Below, piece by piece: positions 8,960 through 17,651 of a stretch of DNA of 64,000 bases (its first letter is position 1; the number at the start of each line of letters is the position of its first letter). A program made the translations under genes and the position numbers. The DNA lies in NCBI RefSeq assembly GCF_011801145.1, contig NZ_CP046172.1:9176001-9240000 (forward strand). Direction: 5' to 3'. The notes below the pieces were generated by a model. That model ran no database searches, was not told the DNA's origin, and was given only the letters and a program-made list of their open reading frames with translations. The stretch comes from Nocardia arthritidis (GTDB lineage Bacteria; Actinomycetota; Actinomycetes; Mycobacteriales; Mycobacteriaceae).

Positions 8960-9335
8960 AGTTATGGCGGCACAAACTCATCCGCCGGTCCCGCAGACGG
9001 TAAGCGCTGACCAGCGTAGTTGTCCCCCGAGATGCGGCCGGATCCCAGCACCGCAGCCGAAGTCGATCTTGTCTTAGGTGAAGCCCTCTTGCTAGGCTGA
9101 AGCCTCCGGCGGGTCGAGTGCCCGTCAAGCAGCTCTCACCCAATCCTGTTGTCAGGGTTGGGTTTTTTCATGCCCCAACTCGGAGACGACTCCGCGATCC
9201 GAGACGGCGGGCGATCCGATCCGCGTAATCCGTAGCAGCCCGCGCCCTTCGGGCCACTGCGTCGCGCCTGCCTCCTGTTGTGTGGCCGACTGTGCTGTGG
9301 CGCAACCGATTACCTGACTTGACGAGGTCTTCGCC
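8960..9335 (+). other. 376-bp non-coding leader before the toxin-like gene
   Basis: I see no convincing gene on either strand. The notable content is a factor-independent terminator-like hairpin with a run of six T at 9139-9168, followed by 167 bp leading to the ATG at 9336. A promoter for the toxin-like gene should lie in this stretch, but I could not place one confidently. Confidence 0.5.
9139..9168 (+). terminator. Canonical Rho-independent terminator with T6 tail
   Basis: CCCAATCCTG and CAGGGTTGGG form a 10-bp stem with one G-T pair, a 4-nt loop (TTGT) and six T directly after. This is the most canonical intrinsic terminator in the window; most others lack a T-tract. It faces the toxin-like gene, so it ends either the short gene at 8600 or a leader transcript (possible attenuation). 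Confidence 0.75.
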
Positions 9336-12300
9336 ATGGCGAACTACGACGCCATCCTTCCGAACCCATCACCCGTCCCCGAGTGGACTAATCGGCGAGC
9401 AGCCCAGCTCACCACATACCGTCTTGCCCGCACCGAGGAACTCGACGAGTCCGCCGATGCACGTGGCGGCCGCGTATTCGACTTTCACGGGATGACCCCC
9501 GATTCAGCAGCCCGACAGCTGGATCGTATCTTCCGGGCCCGTGAATTGGCGGACTCGGCCATCGAATCATTCACTGTCGCCGACTCTTTCACGCCCGCCG
9601 GGCGCTCCGACGCGTCAGTTGCGGAACACGGCCAACCATCCGCACCGGGTGTCTCGCCTCAGCTGATCAAACCGGTCAGCTATGTCACCGGGGCCGGGGC
9701 TCCGTCTCCCCAAAACGAGCAAGAGCGCGACCGGATCATGGCCGAGCAGCAAGAGTACTGGAAGCAACGCAATCCGAATCCGCAACCCAAACCAATGGAA
9801 ACGCAGCCGAATCCCCCTGCCAAGGCACCGAATTCGCCTGCACCGAACAACACCCCAGCTCCCGCTCCGAAGCAATCGGCACCCGCCCCGGCACCGGAAA
9901 GGCCAGACATCGCCGGGCCGGACAACAGCGCTGCCGCGCCGGAGGCACACCCCGAGCGCGTCGAGTCGGCAACGACGATCGACCCCGAAACCGTCCGCCG
10001 GACCCCGATGCTTCAAGGGTTCTACAACCTCGACGGCACACCCAAACAATCGCCGATGACGGTGCCGACGGAAGCCCAGCAGGCGTTCGATCAGTTGCCC
10101 TCGCCGCAGCGTGCGGTGATTGAGCAGACTATGTCCGGGCAGGTCACCTTCGAACACAAACCTCAGCCTGCGTCCCCGGGGCCGACCATCACCGAGGCGG
10201 GGCCACCTCTGGGGCGTCAGCCCGTCGAGCGGGTGACCAATGCCGATGGCAGTCAATCGCTCGTGGTGCCGGTGCAGGGGCGAGATGGGCTCTCGCGCAT
10301 CGTGTTCGGGCCCGACGGCATCACGGTTATCGATCCCGATGGAACCCGTACTCCGGTCAACTCTCAGGGCATCGCGCCACCCCGGCGCACCCACGCCAAC
10401 CGGATGTTCGATCCCGAACTCGGCGCGTGGATCATGCCGCCCCCCGAAACTCCGAAAGGGCTGGTACCGGAGGTAAGGCATTCACCGTGGCTGGATGCGG
10501 TAACCGACCTGCTCGATGGCAATGGCAGCACCACGAAACCATCGGTAGTCATCCCGCGCAGTGACGGTTCGACCGAGGTCCGCACGCCGGGTGGTGGCTC
10601 CGCCGGAGCCGATCGACCGTGGACCGAGGTGCGGATCCTCGACGCCGATGGCCGTGAAATCGCCTATTACCGTGAGGGATCCGACGGCAACAAACACTAT
10701 CCGCTGGGCGCGGGCCACGACGTCACCATCGGCCCGGACGGCAAAGTCGTCGACCCGCCCCACCTCTCGCCTGCGCCGCTGGACGCGATCGGCCCGCCCG
10801 ATCGACGCGGCAGGATCGGCTACATCGAGCCCGACGGCTGGACCACCGCCCTCGAACCGATCCCGCTACCGCCCGGTGTTCCCGGCCAGGCGTTGTATGC
10901 CCACGACGGTCGCCTGCTCATCCGAGACACGAACGGGAAATACCACTGGGTCGACCAAACTCCCGAAACCCCGTCGCCGACCCCGTCCCAGCGCAGCATC
11001 ATCGTGCCCTGGGACGCCCCCAAGGGGGTCGATAGCTACCGGACCATGGACGGCACTTGGTATTTCGATGTCAACGGCCACAAGGTCGCATTCACCCCAG
11101 ACCAACAACAGGTCATCGATATCCCCAATGGGTTGCGGCCCACCGGGACCGGCGGCATCTATGTCGACGATCGCAACCTCAGACCGGAAAGCATCGTCAC
11201 CGCCGTCTTCCCGATTCCGAGCAAACAAATCCCGGTACCTGAAGGGGTACCAGCGACTGCCCTCTACGAACTCGAAGACGGACGTCTCGTCGTCGTCGAC
11301 CGCGAGGGCGGAAACCATTACGTCTCACCGCTACCCGCACTCCCACCCGAAGGCTGGGTCAAAGGACTCGTCCGAGCATTTATGGACGTTGCCCTCACCT
11401 ACGGCGGACGCAAAGGCGGCTGGGCCGCAGCTCCGGGACGCCCTTATCCCCGCGTACTGGAGCCAACAGCTCCCTGGTATCGCGGACCTGCAACGAAGTC
11501 CGGCCCGACAAAGCCCGGGTCCGAAGACGCTCCATCACCGGGACGTGGTGGTGGCAGCACCGTCAAAGATGAAGACGCCAGCCAAGTTACGGACAACAAG
11601 CCCAAGTCGCACACCAGTGTGGAGGGCGAAACCGAGGTCGTCTCCACACCGGATTCGAGCGGAAAGAACCGTGGATTCGAAGAGCCACGGCTGCGGGAAG
11701 ACCCACCCGGTGGGCAGGGCGGGGACAAACCACCGACCGGAAGCGGTTCAGGTACCGAATATTCCACCGGGTCGACAGTCGGCAGAGCGAAGGCTCCTGG
11801 CGATTCGCCATCAGCCAAGCCCGCCAACGGGATTGATGACCTGCCGACGGTACGGGAGTTGTTCGACACCGACGAAGGCGAACTCCGGGGCATCCTACAG
11901 TGTGGGCTGGATGGTGAATATGGTCTACCTGACCCGAATGAAGGCTGGCGACTCCGCCTGCAGGTCGACCACGTCGAAAGTACGCGAAACACGAGGACCG
12001 GACGGCCCTACCTGGAGTTCGGCGCTACGATCCGCGACGGTGCAGGCAACGATGTCGGCCGCGTCATGCGTGCCTTCACAATCGACAGCGACGGAGATCC
12101 TGTTGTCGAACATGCGTGGCTCAGACTGGACAAATCTGTGCGTGGCCGGAATTTTTCGTCTGACCTGTTCAAGACCTTGTTGAGATACTACCGTCGCTCC
12201 GATGTCTCGGCAATCACCCTATTCGCCTCACTCGATGATGGTGGGTGGGCATGGGCGAAAGCTGGTTTCCGATGGGACAATACAGGACCGAAGAAGGAGC

Positions 12301-12524
12301 AGGGGAATCGCGCATCCATGCTCGAACAGATCCAGGAGGTTCGCACCGATCCGAATGTTTCGGAGGCCGATAAGGCCCTTCTCGATGGCCTAGCGGATCG
12401 CTTCGCCGGGCCGAGCGAGCGATGGCCAACACCCTTTGAAATGACAAGACTGGCAAGTCAAGACCCAAGCCTTGCGGAGCGGATTCTGCGAGGTTCGTCA
12501 TGGTATGGAGTGATGTGGTTGTGA
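9336..12524 (+). CDS. Large polymorphic-toxin-like protein with GNAT-like C-terminus
   Basis: This 1062-residue protein has four parts. Residues 1-95 are mostly helical, without signal peptide or W-x-G motif. Residues about 95-215 are a Pro/Asn/Gln-rich linker. Residues about 225-690 are a beta-rich body of repeated aromatic/acidic units such as FGPDGITVIDPDG and ILDADGREIAYY. A second Gly/Ser/Pro linker (about 700-830) precedes a compact globular end (832-1062). That end contains RLDKSVRGRNFSSDLF near 930 and GGWAWAKAGFRW near 969, resembling acetyl-CoA-binding motif A and the GF-containing motif B of GNAT acetyltransferases. Long stalk, linker and exchangeable C-terminal domain followed by small overlapping genes is the layout of secreted polymorphic toxins. 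Toxicity and export route are inferred. Confidence 0.65.
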   Translation: MANYDAILPNPSPVPEWTNRRAAQLTTYRLARTEELDESADARGGRVFDFHGMTPDSAARQLDRIFRARELADSAIESFTVADSFTPAGRSDASVAEHGQPSAPGVSPQLIKPVSYVTGAGAPSPQNEQERDRIMAEQQEYWKQRNPNPQPKPMETQPNPPAKAPNSPAPNNTPAPAPKQSAPAPAPERPDIAGPDNSAAAPEAHPERVESATTIDPETVRRTPMLQGFYNLDGTPKQSPMTVPTEAQQAFDQLPSPQRAVIEQTMSGQVTFEHKPQPASPGPTITEAGPPLGRQPVERVTNADGSQSLVVPVQGRDGLSRIVFGPDGITVIDPDGTRTPVNSQGIAPPRRTHANRMFDPELGAWIMPPPETPKGLVPEVRHSPWLDAVTDLLDGNGSTTKPSVVIPRSDGSTEVRTPGGGSAGADRPWTEVRILDADGREIAYYREGSDGNKHYPLGAGHDVTIGPDGKVVDPPHLSPAPLDAIGPPDRRGRIGYIEPDGWTTALEPIPLPPGVPGQALYAHDGRLLIRDTNGKYHWVDQTPETPSPTPSQRSIIVPWDAPKGVDSYRTMDGTWYFDVNGHKVAFTPDQQQVIDIPNGLRPTGTGGIYVDDRNLRPESIVTAVFPIPSKQIPVPEGVPATALYELEDGRLVVVDREGGNHYVSPLPALPPEGWVKGLVRAFMDVALTYGGRKGGWAAAPGRPYPRVLEPTAPWYRGPATKSGPTKPGSEDAPSPGRGGGSTVKDEDASQVTDNKPKSHTSVEGETEVVSTPDSSGKNRGFEEPRLREDPPGGQGGDKPPTGSGSGTEYSTGSTVGRAKAPGDSPSAKPANGIDDLPTVRELFDTDEGELRGILQCGLDGEYGLPDPNEGWRLRLQVDHVESTRNTRTGRPYLEFGATIRDGAGNDVGRVMRAFTIDSDGDPVVEHAWLRLDKSVRGRNFSSDLFKTLLRYYRRSDVSAITLFASLDDGGWAWAKAGFRWDNTGPKKEQGNRASMLEQIQEVRTDPNVSEADKALLDGLADRFAGPSERWPTPFEMTRLASQDPSLAERILRGSSWYGVMWL

Positions 12525-12760
12525 AGATCGAGGGCAGTAAGGCGTATCAGGAGTTTGTGAAGGAACAGAGTCGGGCGTTTTCCCGGCACTTCTTCGAGTT
12601 CATTTGGTCTCGCAATCTGGACATTGAAGACGAGTTCTGGTCGGAGCAGGACAAGGCTGACTTCAATGCTGAATCCGATCTGCTGCTGGCGGAGTGGAAA
12701 CGCAGGGAGGCCGAGATGTGGGCGGCAGAAGAGTCTGATGATCGGGCACCCGAGTCATAA
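12521..12760 (+). CDS. Small charged protein, candidate immunity gene copy 1
   Basis: GTG 12521 overlaps the toxin-like stop as GTGA and has GGAG at 12507, giving 79 residues and probable translational coupling; an ATG at 12500 is also open but is not matched by the paralog. The sequence (KIEGSKAYQEFVKEQSRAF, then LDIEDEFWSEQDKADFN and LLAEWKRREAEMW) is helical and highly charged. It is clearly paralogous to the next gene. Position directly after a toxin-like gene suggests an immunity protein. No family recognised. Confidence 0.65.
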   Translation: MKIEGSKAYQEFVKEQSRAFSRHFFEFIWSRNLDIEDEFWSEQDKADFNAESDLLLAEWKRREAEMWAAEESDDRAPES

Positions 12761-12775
12761 GCGTGGTGGGCAGTC

Positions 12776-13012
12776 TTGAAAATCAAAGGGAGCAAAGCGT
12801 ATCAGGAGTTTGTCAAGGCGCGTAGTCGAGCGTTCGGCGAGCATTTCGACGAGTTCGTCCAGTCACGTGATTTGGATATCGACGACAAATACTGGTCGGA
12901 GCAGGATAAGGCCGATTTCAATGTTGGATTCGACGCACTCCTGGCAGAGTGGGCTCTCAGGAAGGCTGAACTATTGGCGGCTGAGGAGGCTGCGCAGAAT
13001 GGCGAGTCGTGA
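12776..13012 (+). CDS. Small charged protein, candidate immunity gene copy 2
   Basis: This 78-residue paralog of the preceding gene starts at TTG 12776, after GGTGGG at 12764 and 15 bp downstream of copy 1. Shared blocks are GSKAYQEFVK, SRAF, HF-EF, SR-LDI-D, WSEQDKADFN and LLAEW. Differences concentrate around KARSRAFGEHFDEFVQ and in the C-terminal tail, as expected if the copies diverged after tandem duplication. The start choice is supported by alignment with copy 1. Confidence 0.65.
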   Translation: MKIKGSKAYQEFVKARSRAFGEHFDEFVQSRDLDIDDKYWSEQDKADFNVGFDALLAEWALRKAELLAAEEAAQNGES

Positions 13013-13051
13013 AGCTGTACTAGACTTTGAATGCAGAATCGGATGTTGGCT

Positions 13052-13126
13052 GTGAAAATCAAAGGACTTCCGAAATGGCGACGTGTGTTCGCCAGGGCGG
13101 GCCCCAGCGAACACCAACCCCTCGCA
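13052..13126 (+). pseudogene. Vestigial third copy start of the immunity-like family
   Basis: GTG at 13052 opens VKIKG, and 13 bases (TGAAAATCAAAGG) match the start of copy 2 exactly. The frame then departs from the family (LPKWRRVF) and runs into the hairpin at 13085 and the convergent hydrolase gene. It may be a truncated third copy or a chance reuse of a start region. Confidence 0.3.
13085..13114. terminator. Bidirectional hairpin between convergent genes
   Basis: GTGTTCGC (13085) pairs with GCGAACAC (13107), with an inner GGGC/GCCC core. It lies between the toxin/immunity operon and the first CocE gene, which converge here. Confidence 0.6.
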
Positions 13127-15169
13127 TCACCAGCCGGGATTGCCGGACACCGGCAGGTTGACGTAGCTCGGTTCGGCTGGGTCTAGCAGCAGGTGCTGGG
13201 GGCGTAGGCCGGTGTCGACGGTGATCGGGGTCGGGGTCAGGCCCTTGGGGAAGTTGGCGGCGAATACGTCGACGCGCAGGCGGTGTCCCGGCTGGAGGAC
13301 GGCGGCTATGCCGGGCACCGAAATATCCAGTGCGGTTGGTTGTCCCGGCACCGTCTGCTGTCGGGTGTCCAGCGAGAGGTCGGGTACCGGATCGGTGTAG
13401 TCGCCGTCGGGCGCGCGGGTGCTGCGCGCCTCATCGATCTTTCGCAGTGAGGCGACGAGTTGGCCCGAGGAGAGCACCGTCGACTGTCCGTCCGGCGCCA
13501 CATCGTTCACGGTGGTGACCCAGTAGCCGTCGGCGGCGTCCTGAATGGTGTTGAGGTGCACCGCGATCGGGCCCGACAGGTTGGTCGGCGCGGCCACCGG
13601 GGCGCTGGTGAAGGTGAGCGCGGCGACCTCGGCCACCCGCGAATCCTTCGCGCAGCCATCGATGATCGAAAGGATTCCGGCGGATTCCTGCGCCGCGTCC
13701 CTGGAGCAGATGGTGGAAAGCCCCGGTGCGACGGTGAGTTGATCGGTGCCCGGATCCGGTTGTGGGACAAGCGATCCATCGTGTGCACTGACGCCGGAGG
13801 CGCCGCTGGACGTGGCCGAGAGGTACATCCGCCGGTAGTCGACCCCCGGCTCGGGGAAGGAGGGCGCGGTGATCCAGCCACCGCCCTGCTGACGCACGGT
13901 CACCGGGCCGTATGCATCGATGCCGTTGTCGATTCCCTTGAGCCACTTGTCGAACCAGGCGCGCTGCAGCACGTCCATGCGCGGCGGCAGACCGGGCTTA
14001 CCGGATTCGTTGCCGTTGCTGATGTGGTAGCCGTCGCCGATCAACAGCTGTTTGCGCCCGGGCGGCAACGGCATTCGCCGGTAAACGTCGGCCTGCGAGT
14101 TGACGAAGACATCGTGCCAGCCGCCGGTGATGAAGGCGGGCACGGTGATTCGGCTCGGATCGTTCTCCCACGCCTGGCGGATCGGGCTCGCGGCGTGCAG
14201 CAGATCCTGCACCTTCGGGTCGAGTTGGTCGATCTCCGGCGTGACGAACACATTGACCAGCGCGTCCATGAAGGTGAACGGGTCGGCCATCCGGTCCTGT
14301 AGCCATTTGAGGTCGAACCGACCGCCGGCCAGCGCGGACAGATCCGGCACCAGCTTCGCGCCGTTCACCGCGAGCAGCCAGGCGGGCATGAAGGCGACGC
14401 CGACAGCGCCGCCGGGTGCGACCAAGTCGCGGAACGGATTCCGGCTCGGCACCACCGGAAAGATGGCCTTCAACGCGGGCGGATTCTTGGCCGCGGCCTG
14501 CAACTGGTTCAACGCCGAGTAGGAGACGCCGGTCATCCCGATATCGCCGGTGGACCACGGCTGATGCGCGGCCCAGTCGATCACCTCGACGGTGTCCCGC
14601 TGTTCCCGATCGCGCAGCAGATCCCAATCCCCTTGGGAGAAGCCGGTTCCCCGGACATCGACCACCACCTGGGTGTAGCCGCTCTTGATCAGCTGCCGGT
14701 CGACCGAGAAATTGCGGATCAGGCCGCCGCCGAGCGCCTTGGTCAGGTCGGTGATGCCGGAGAACGGCGTGCCGGATAGGTCGGTGTCGCGCGCCACCTG
14801 CATGACCGCGTCGGACAGCCACGGGATGGAGATGAGGCTGTCGGCGATCATCGAGCCGAGTTTGGTGTACGGGGTGAGGTTCACGATGGTCGGTGTCGGC
14901 GCCGAAATCGGTTGTCCCGCAGCATCGGCCGGACGGTAGACGTTCGCCTTCAGCACGGTGCCGTCGCTCATGGTGATCGGCACGTCCCAGTCGATGTGGA
15001 CATTCGGATACTGCTGTGGACCGTCTTCCGCGGCCGCCCATGCCGCGCCCGCGGCGCCGCCGTCCGGGCCGGCCGGTGCGGGCTCGGCCGGAGCCGCGGC
15101 GGGAGATAGGAAGGGCGCCAAGGCGATTGCGGCGAACAACGCGACGGCACAGCGCAGAGTGGACCGCAT
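13127..15169 (-). CDS. Secreted CocE/NonD-family hydrolase, copy 1
   Basis: This 680-residue protein has a signal peptide (MRSTLRCAVALFAAIALAPFL, cleavage near PAAAPA). Next come the X-Pro dipeptidyl-peptidase S15/CocE alpha/beta-hydrolase core with Ser216 in GMTGVSYSA, the preceding VVDVRGTGFSQG, and a C-terminal jelly-roll (about 460-680) with GHRLRVDVFAANFP. Family members are serine hydrolases acting on esters, amides or acyl-peptides; the substrate here is unknown. A closely related gene lies directly upstream, so the pair arose by tandem duplication. Both are exported and may act on the cell envelope or environmental substrates. Confidence 0.85.
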   Translation of the reverse strand: MRSTLRCAVALFAAIALAPFLSPAAAPAEPAPAGPDGGAAGAAWAAAEDGPQQYPNVHIDWDVPITMSDGTVLKANVYRPADAAGQPISAPTPTIVNLTPYTKLGSMIADSLISIPWLSDAVMQVARDTDLSGTPFSGITDLTKALGGGLIRNFSVDRQLIKSGYTQVVVDVRGTGFSQGDWDLLRDREQRDTVEVIDWAAHQPWSTGDIGMTGVSYSALNQLQAAAKNPPALKAIFPVVPSRNPFRDLVAPGGAVGVAFMPAWLLAVNGAKLVPDLSALAGGRFDLKWLQDRMADPFTFMDALVNVFVTPEIDQLDPKVQDLLHAASPIRQAWENDPSRITVPAFITGGWHDVFVNSQADVYRRMPLPPGRKQLLIGDGYHISNGNESGKPGLPPRMDVLQRAWFDKWLKGIDNGIDAYGPVTVRQQGGGWITAPSFPEPGVDYRRMYLSATSSGASGVSAHDGSLVPQPDPGTDQLTVAPGLSTICSRDAAQESAGILSIIDGCAKDSRVAEVAALTFTSAPVAAPTNLSGPIAVHLNTIQDAADGYWVTTVNDVAPDGQSTVLSSGQLVASLRKIDEARSTRAPDGDYTDPVPDLSLDTRQQTVPGQPTALDISVPGIAAVLQPGHRLRVDVFAANFPKGLTPTPITVDTGLRPQHLLLDPAEPSYVNLPVSGNPGW

Positions 15170-15373
15170 CCGACTACTTTCTATGAAAAGGCCATCTTTT
15201 CGGAATGACCCTAAAAGTAGGTCGAACGGTCGGAACTGTCCGCGAATCCGGCATGCGGACCGGAAATTCGTGCAACCTCACAACGTTCGGAGGTGCGGCT
15301 ACGGCATCCGCACACAGAAAAACGCCCCCGCCCGACACCGTTGTCGAGCGAAGGCGCCCTTCTCTTCTCGCCG

Positions 15374-17425
15374 TTACCAGCCCGGGTTGCCCCGCACCGG
15401 AACATTGACGAAGCTCGGCCGCTGCGGATCCAGCTGCACATGCTGCGGGCGCAGTCCGGTGTCGAGCAGCATCGGCATGATCGGCAGTCCCTTCGGGAAG
15501 TTGCCCGCGTACACGTCCACCCGCAGGCGGTGTCCCGGCTGCAGCACCGCCTCGGTCGCGGGCAGCGCGATATCCAGCGTCGTCGCCTCGCCCGGCACGG
15601 TCGGCTGCCGATAGTCGATCGAGGTGTAGGCGCGCGGATCGGTGTAATCGCCATTGGCCGAACGGGAACTGGCGGCCTCGTCGACCTGCCGCAGCGAGGC
15701 CATCAGCTGACCGGAGGACAGCACCGTCGACTGTCCGTCGGGGGCGACATCGTTCACCGTGACGACCCAGTACCCGTCCGCCGCGTCCTGAACGGTGTTG
15801 AGGTGCACCGCGATCGGGCCCGACAGGCTGGTCGGCCCGCCGACCGGCGCACTGGTGAAGGTGAGCCCGCCGAGCTCCTCGATCCTGGAATCCTTTGCGC
15901 AGCCATCGATGATCGACAACACGCCCGCGCTGCCCTGCGCGGCGTCGTTGGAGCACAGGCTGGCAAGCCCGGGTGCGACGGTGAGCCGGGCATCATCGGA
16001 AACCGCTGTCGCACTGAGTGATCCGTCGTAGACGCTGTTCGCGGTGCCGCTGCGGGCCGCCGACAGGTACATCCTGCGATACTCGGCTTCGTCGGTGCCG
16101 GTGGCGGATTCGCCGAACCCGTTGCTGGTGACCCAGCCGCCGCCCTGCTGGCGCAGGGTGACCGGGCCGTATTTATCGATGCCGTTGTCGATGTCCTTGA
16201 GCCATCTGTCGAACCACGCGCGCTGCAATACGTCCAGCCGGGGCGGCAATCCGGGCTTGCCGTATTCGTTGCCCGAATTGACGTGGTAGGTATTGCCCAT
16301 CAGCAGCTGCTTCTGGCCCGCGGGCAGCGGAATGTCGTTGTAGATCTTGGATTCCGAGTAGGTGAACAGATCGTGCCAGCCGCCGGTGACGAAGGTCGGC
16401 ACCTGGATCCGGCTCGGATCGCCCAGCCACGCCTGGCGCGGGCCGGAATTCGCGGTGAGCAGTTCCTTCGCACGCGGATCGAGGTCGTCCATCTTCGCGG
16501 TGGTGTAGACATTGAGCAGTACGTCCATGAACGTCAACGGATCTCGCACCCGATCGGCCAGCCACTGGGTGTCGAACTGCCCGTTGAGCACCGAGGCCAG
16601 ATCCGGAACCAGCTTGAGCCCGTTGATCGCGGTGAGCCACAGCGGAATGAAGTTGAAGCCGAAGCCGCCACCGGGCGCGAGCACATCGTCGACCAGATCG
16701 CTACCCGGCACGACCGGGAAGATGGCCTGCAGTGCGGGCGGGCGCTTTTCGGCGACCTGCACCTGGTTGATCCCCGAGTAGGAAATGCCGTTCATGCCGA
16801 TGCGCCCGTTGGACCACGGCTGGCGCGCCGTCCAGTCGATCACCTCGACGGTGTCCTGCTGTTCGCGATCGCGCAGCATATCCCAATCCCCTTGGGAGAA
16901 GCCGGTTCCGCGCACATCGACGACCACCTGGGTGTAGCCGCTCTTGATCAGCTGCCGGTCGACGGTGAAGTTGCGCAGCTCACCGCCGCCGAATGCCTTT
17001 GTCAGATCGGTGATTCCGGACAGCGGGGTGCCGCTCAGATCGATCTGGCGGAACAGCCCGAGCAGCGCGTCGGACAGGCCGGGTATGGACTGCGCGTGGT
17101 CGGCCAGGTTGGAGACCAGCTTGGTGTAGGGCGTCAGGTTGACGACCGTCGGCGTCGGGGTGTCGATCGGCCGCCCGGCGGCGTCGGCGGGCCGGTAGAC
17201 ATTGCCCTTGAGCACGGTGCCGTCACTCATGGTGATCGGGACGTCCCACTGAATGAACACATTCGGGTACTGCTGCGGACCGTCTTCGGTTGCGGTCCAG
17301 GCCGCACCGGCGGCGCCGCCATCGGGGCCGGTCGGGTTCGGCGCCGCGGACGCGCCGGATGCGAGGAAGGGGACGAGCACCGCCGTGGCAACCGCCGCCA
17401 CTGTGGCCCGCAACGCGTACTTCAT
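15374..17425 (-). CDS. Secreted CocE/NonD-family hydrolase, copy 2
   Basis: The start is ATG 17425 (MKYALRATVAAVATAVLV), preceded by GAGAGGTGG; an upstream in-frame ATG would place that ribosome site inside the coding region. The 683-residue product has a signal peptide ending near GASA, nucleophile Ser215 in GMNGISYSG, VVDVRGTGFSQG, and the same C-terminal jelly-roll as copy 1. Long stretches match copy 1 residue for residue (for example FSQGDWD and RQLIKSGYTQVVVDVRGTG). A 204-bp gap separates the two genes, so each may have its own promoter. Confidence 0.85.
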   Translation of the reverse strand: MKYALRATVAAVATAVLVPFLASGASAAPNPTGPDGGAAGAAWTATEDGPQQYPNVFIQWDVPITMSDGTVLKGNVYRPADAAGRPIDTPTPTVVNLTPYTKLVSNLADHAQSIPGLSDALLGLFRQIDLSGTPLSGITDLTKAFGGGELRNFTVDRQLIKSGYTQVVVDVRGTGFSQGDWDMLRDREQQDTVEVIDWTARQPWSNGRIGMNGISYSGINQVQVAEKRPPALQAIFPVVPGSDLVDDVLAPGGGFGFNFIPLWLTAINGLKLVPDLASVLNGQFDTQWLADRVRDPLTFMDVLLNVYTTAKMDDLDPRAKELLTANSGPRQAWLGDPSRIQVPTFVTGGWHDLFTYSESKIYNDIPLPAGQKQLLMGNTYHVNSGNEYGKPGLPPRLDVLQRAWFDRWLKDIDNGIDKYGPVTLRQQGGGWVTSNGFGESATGTDEAEYRRMYLSAARSGTANSVYDGSLSATAVSDDARLTVAPGLASLCSNDAAQGSAGVLSIIDGCAKDSRIEELGGLTFTSAPVGGPTSLSGPIAVHLNTVQDAADGYWVVTVNDVAPDGQSTVLSSGQLMASLRQVDEAASSRSANGDYTDPRAYTSIDYRQPTVPGEATTLDIALPATEAVLQPGHRLRVDVYAGNFPKGLPIMPMLLDTGLRPQHVQLDPQRPSFVNVPVRGNPGW

Positions 17426-17651
17426 CGGACGTGATCCACCTCTCATACTGGTCGAACGCCCGAAACGTAGCATGCTTACTGGTCGGTAAGGAACTCGGGT
17501 AACAGTAAATGTGACGAGAATGCCGATTTACATATCCAGTACGGCTCGCAATAGCGGCTGGGTATAGCTGGAAATGACGCTGTTCGGCGCAGAATCAAGA
17601 TTTACCACAGCGCGGGTCGACGGCAGTAACCATCGACCCGCGCAGCCAGGT

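Noticed and set aside
9336..9620. WXG100 or PPE domain at the head of the toxin-like protein
   Set aside because: The first 95 residues lack W-x-G, PPE and a YxxxD/E export motif. The helical head alone is not enough to assign an ESX substrate.
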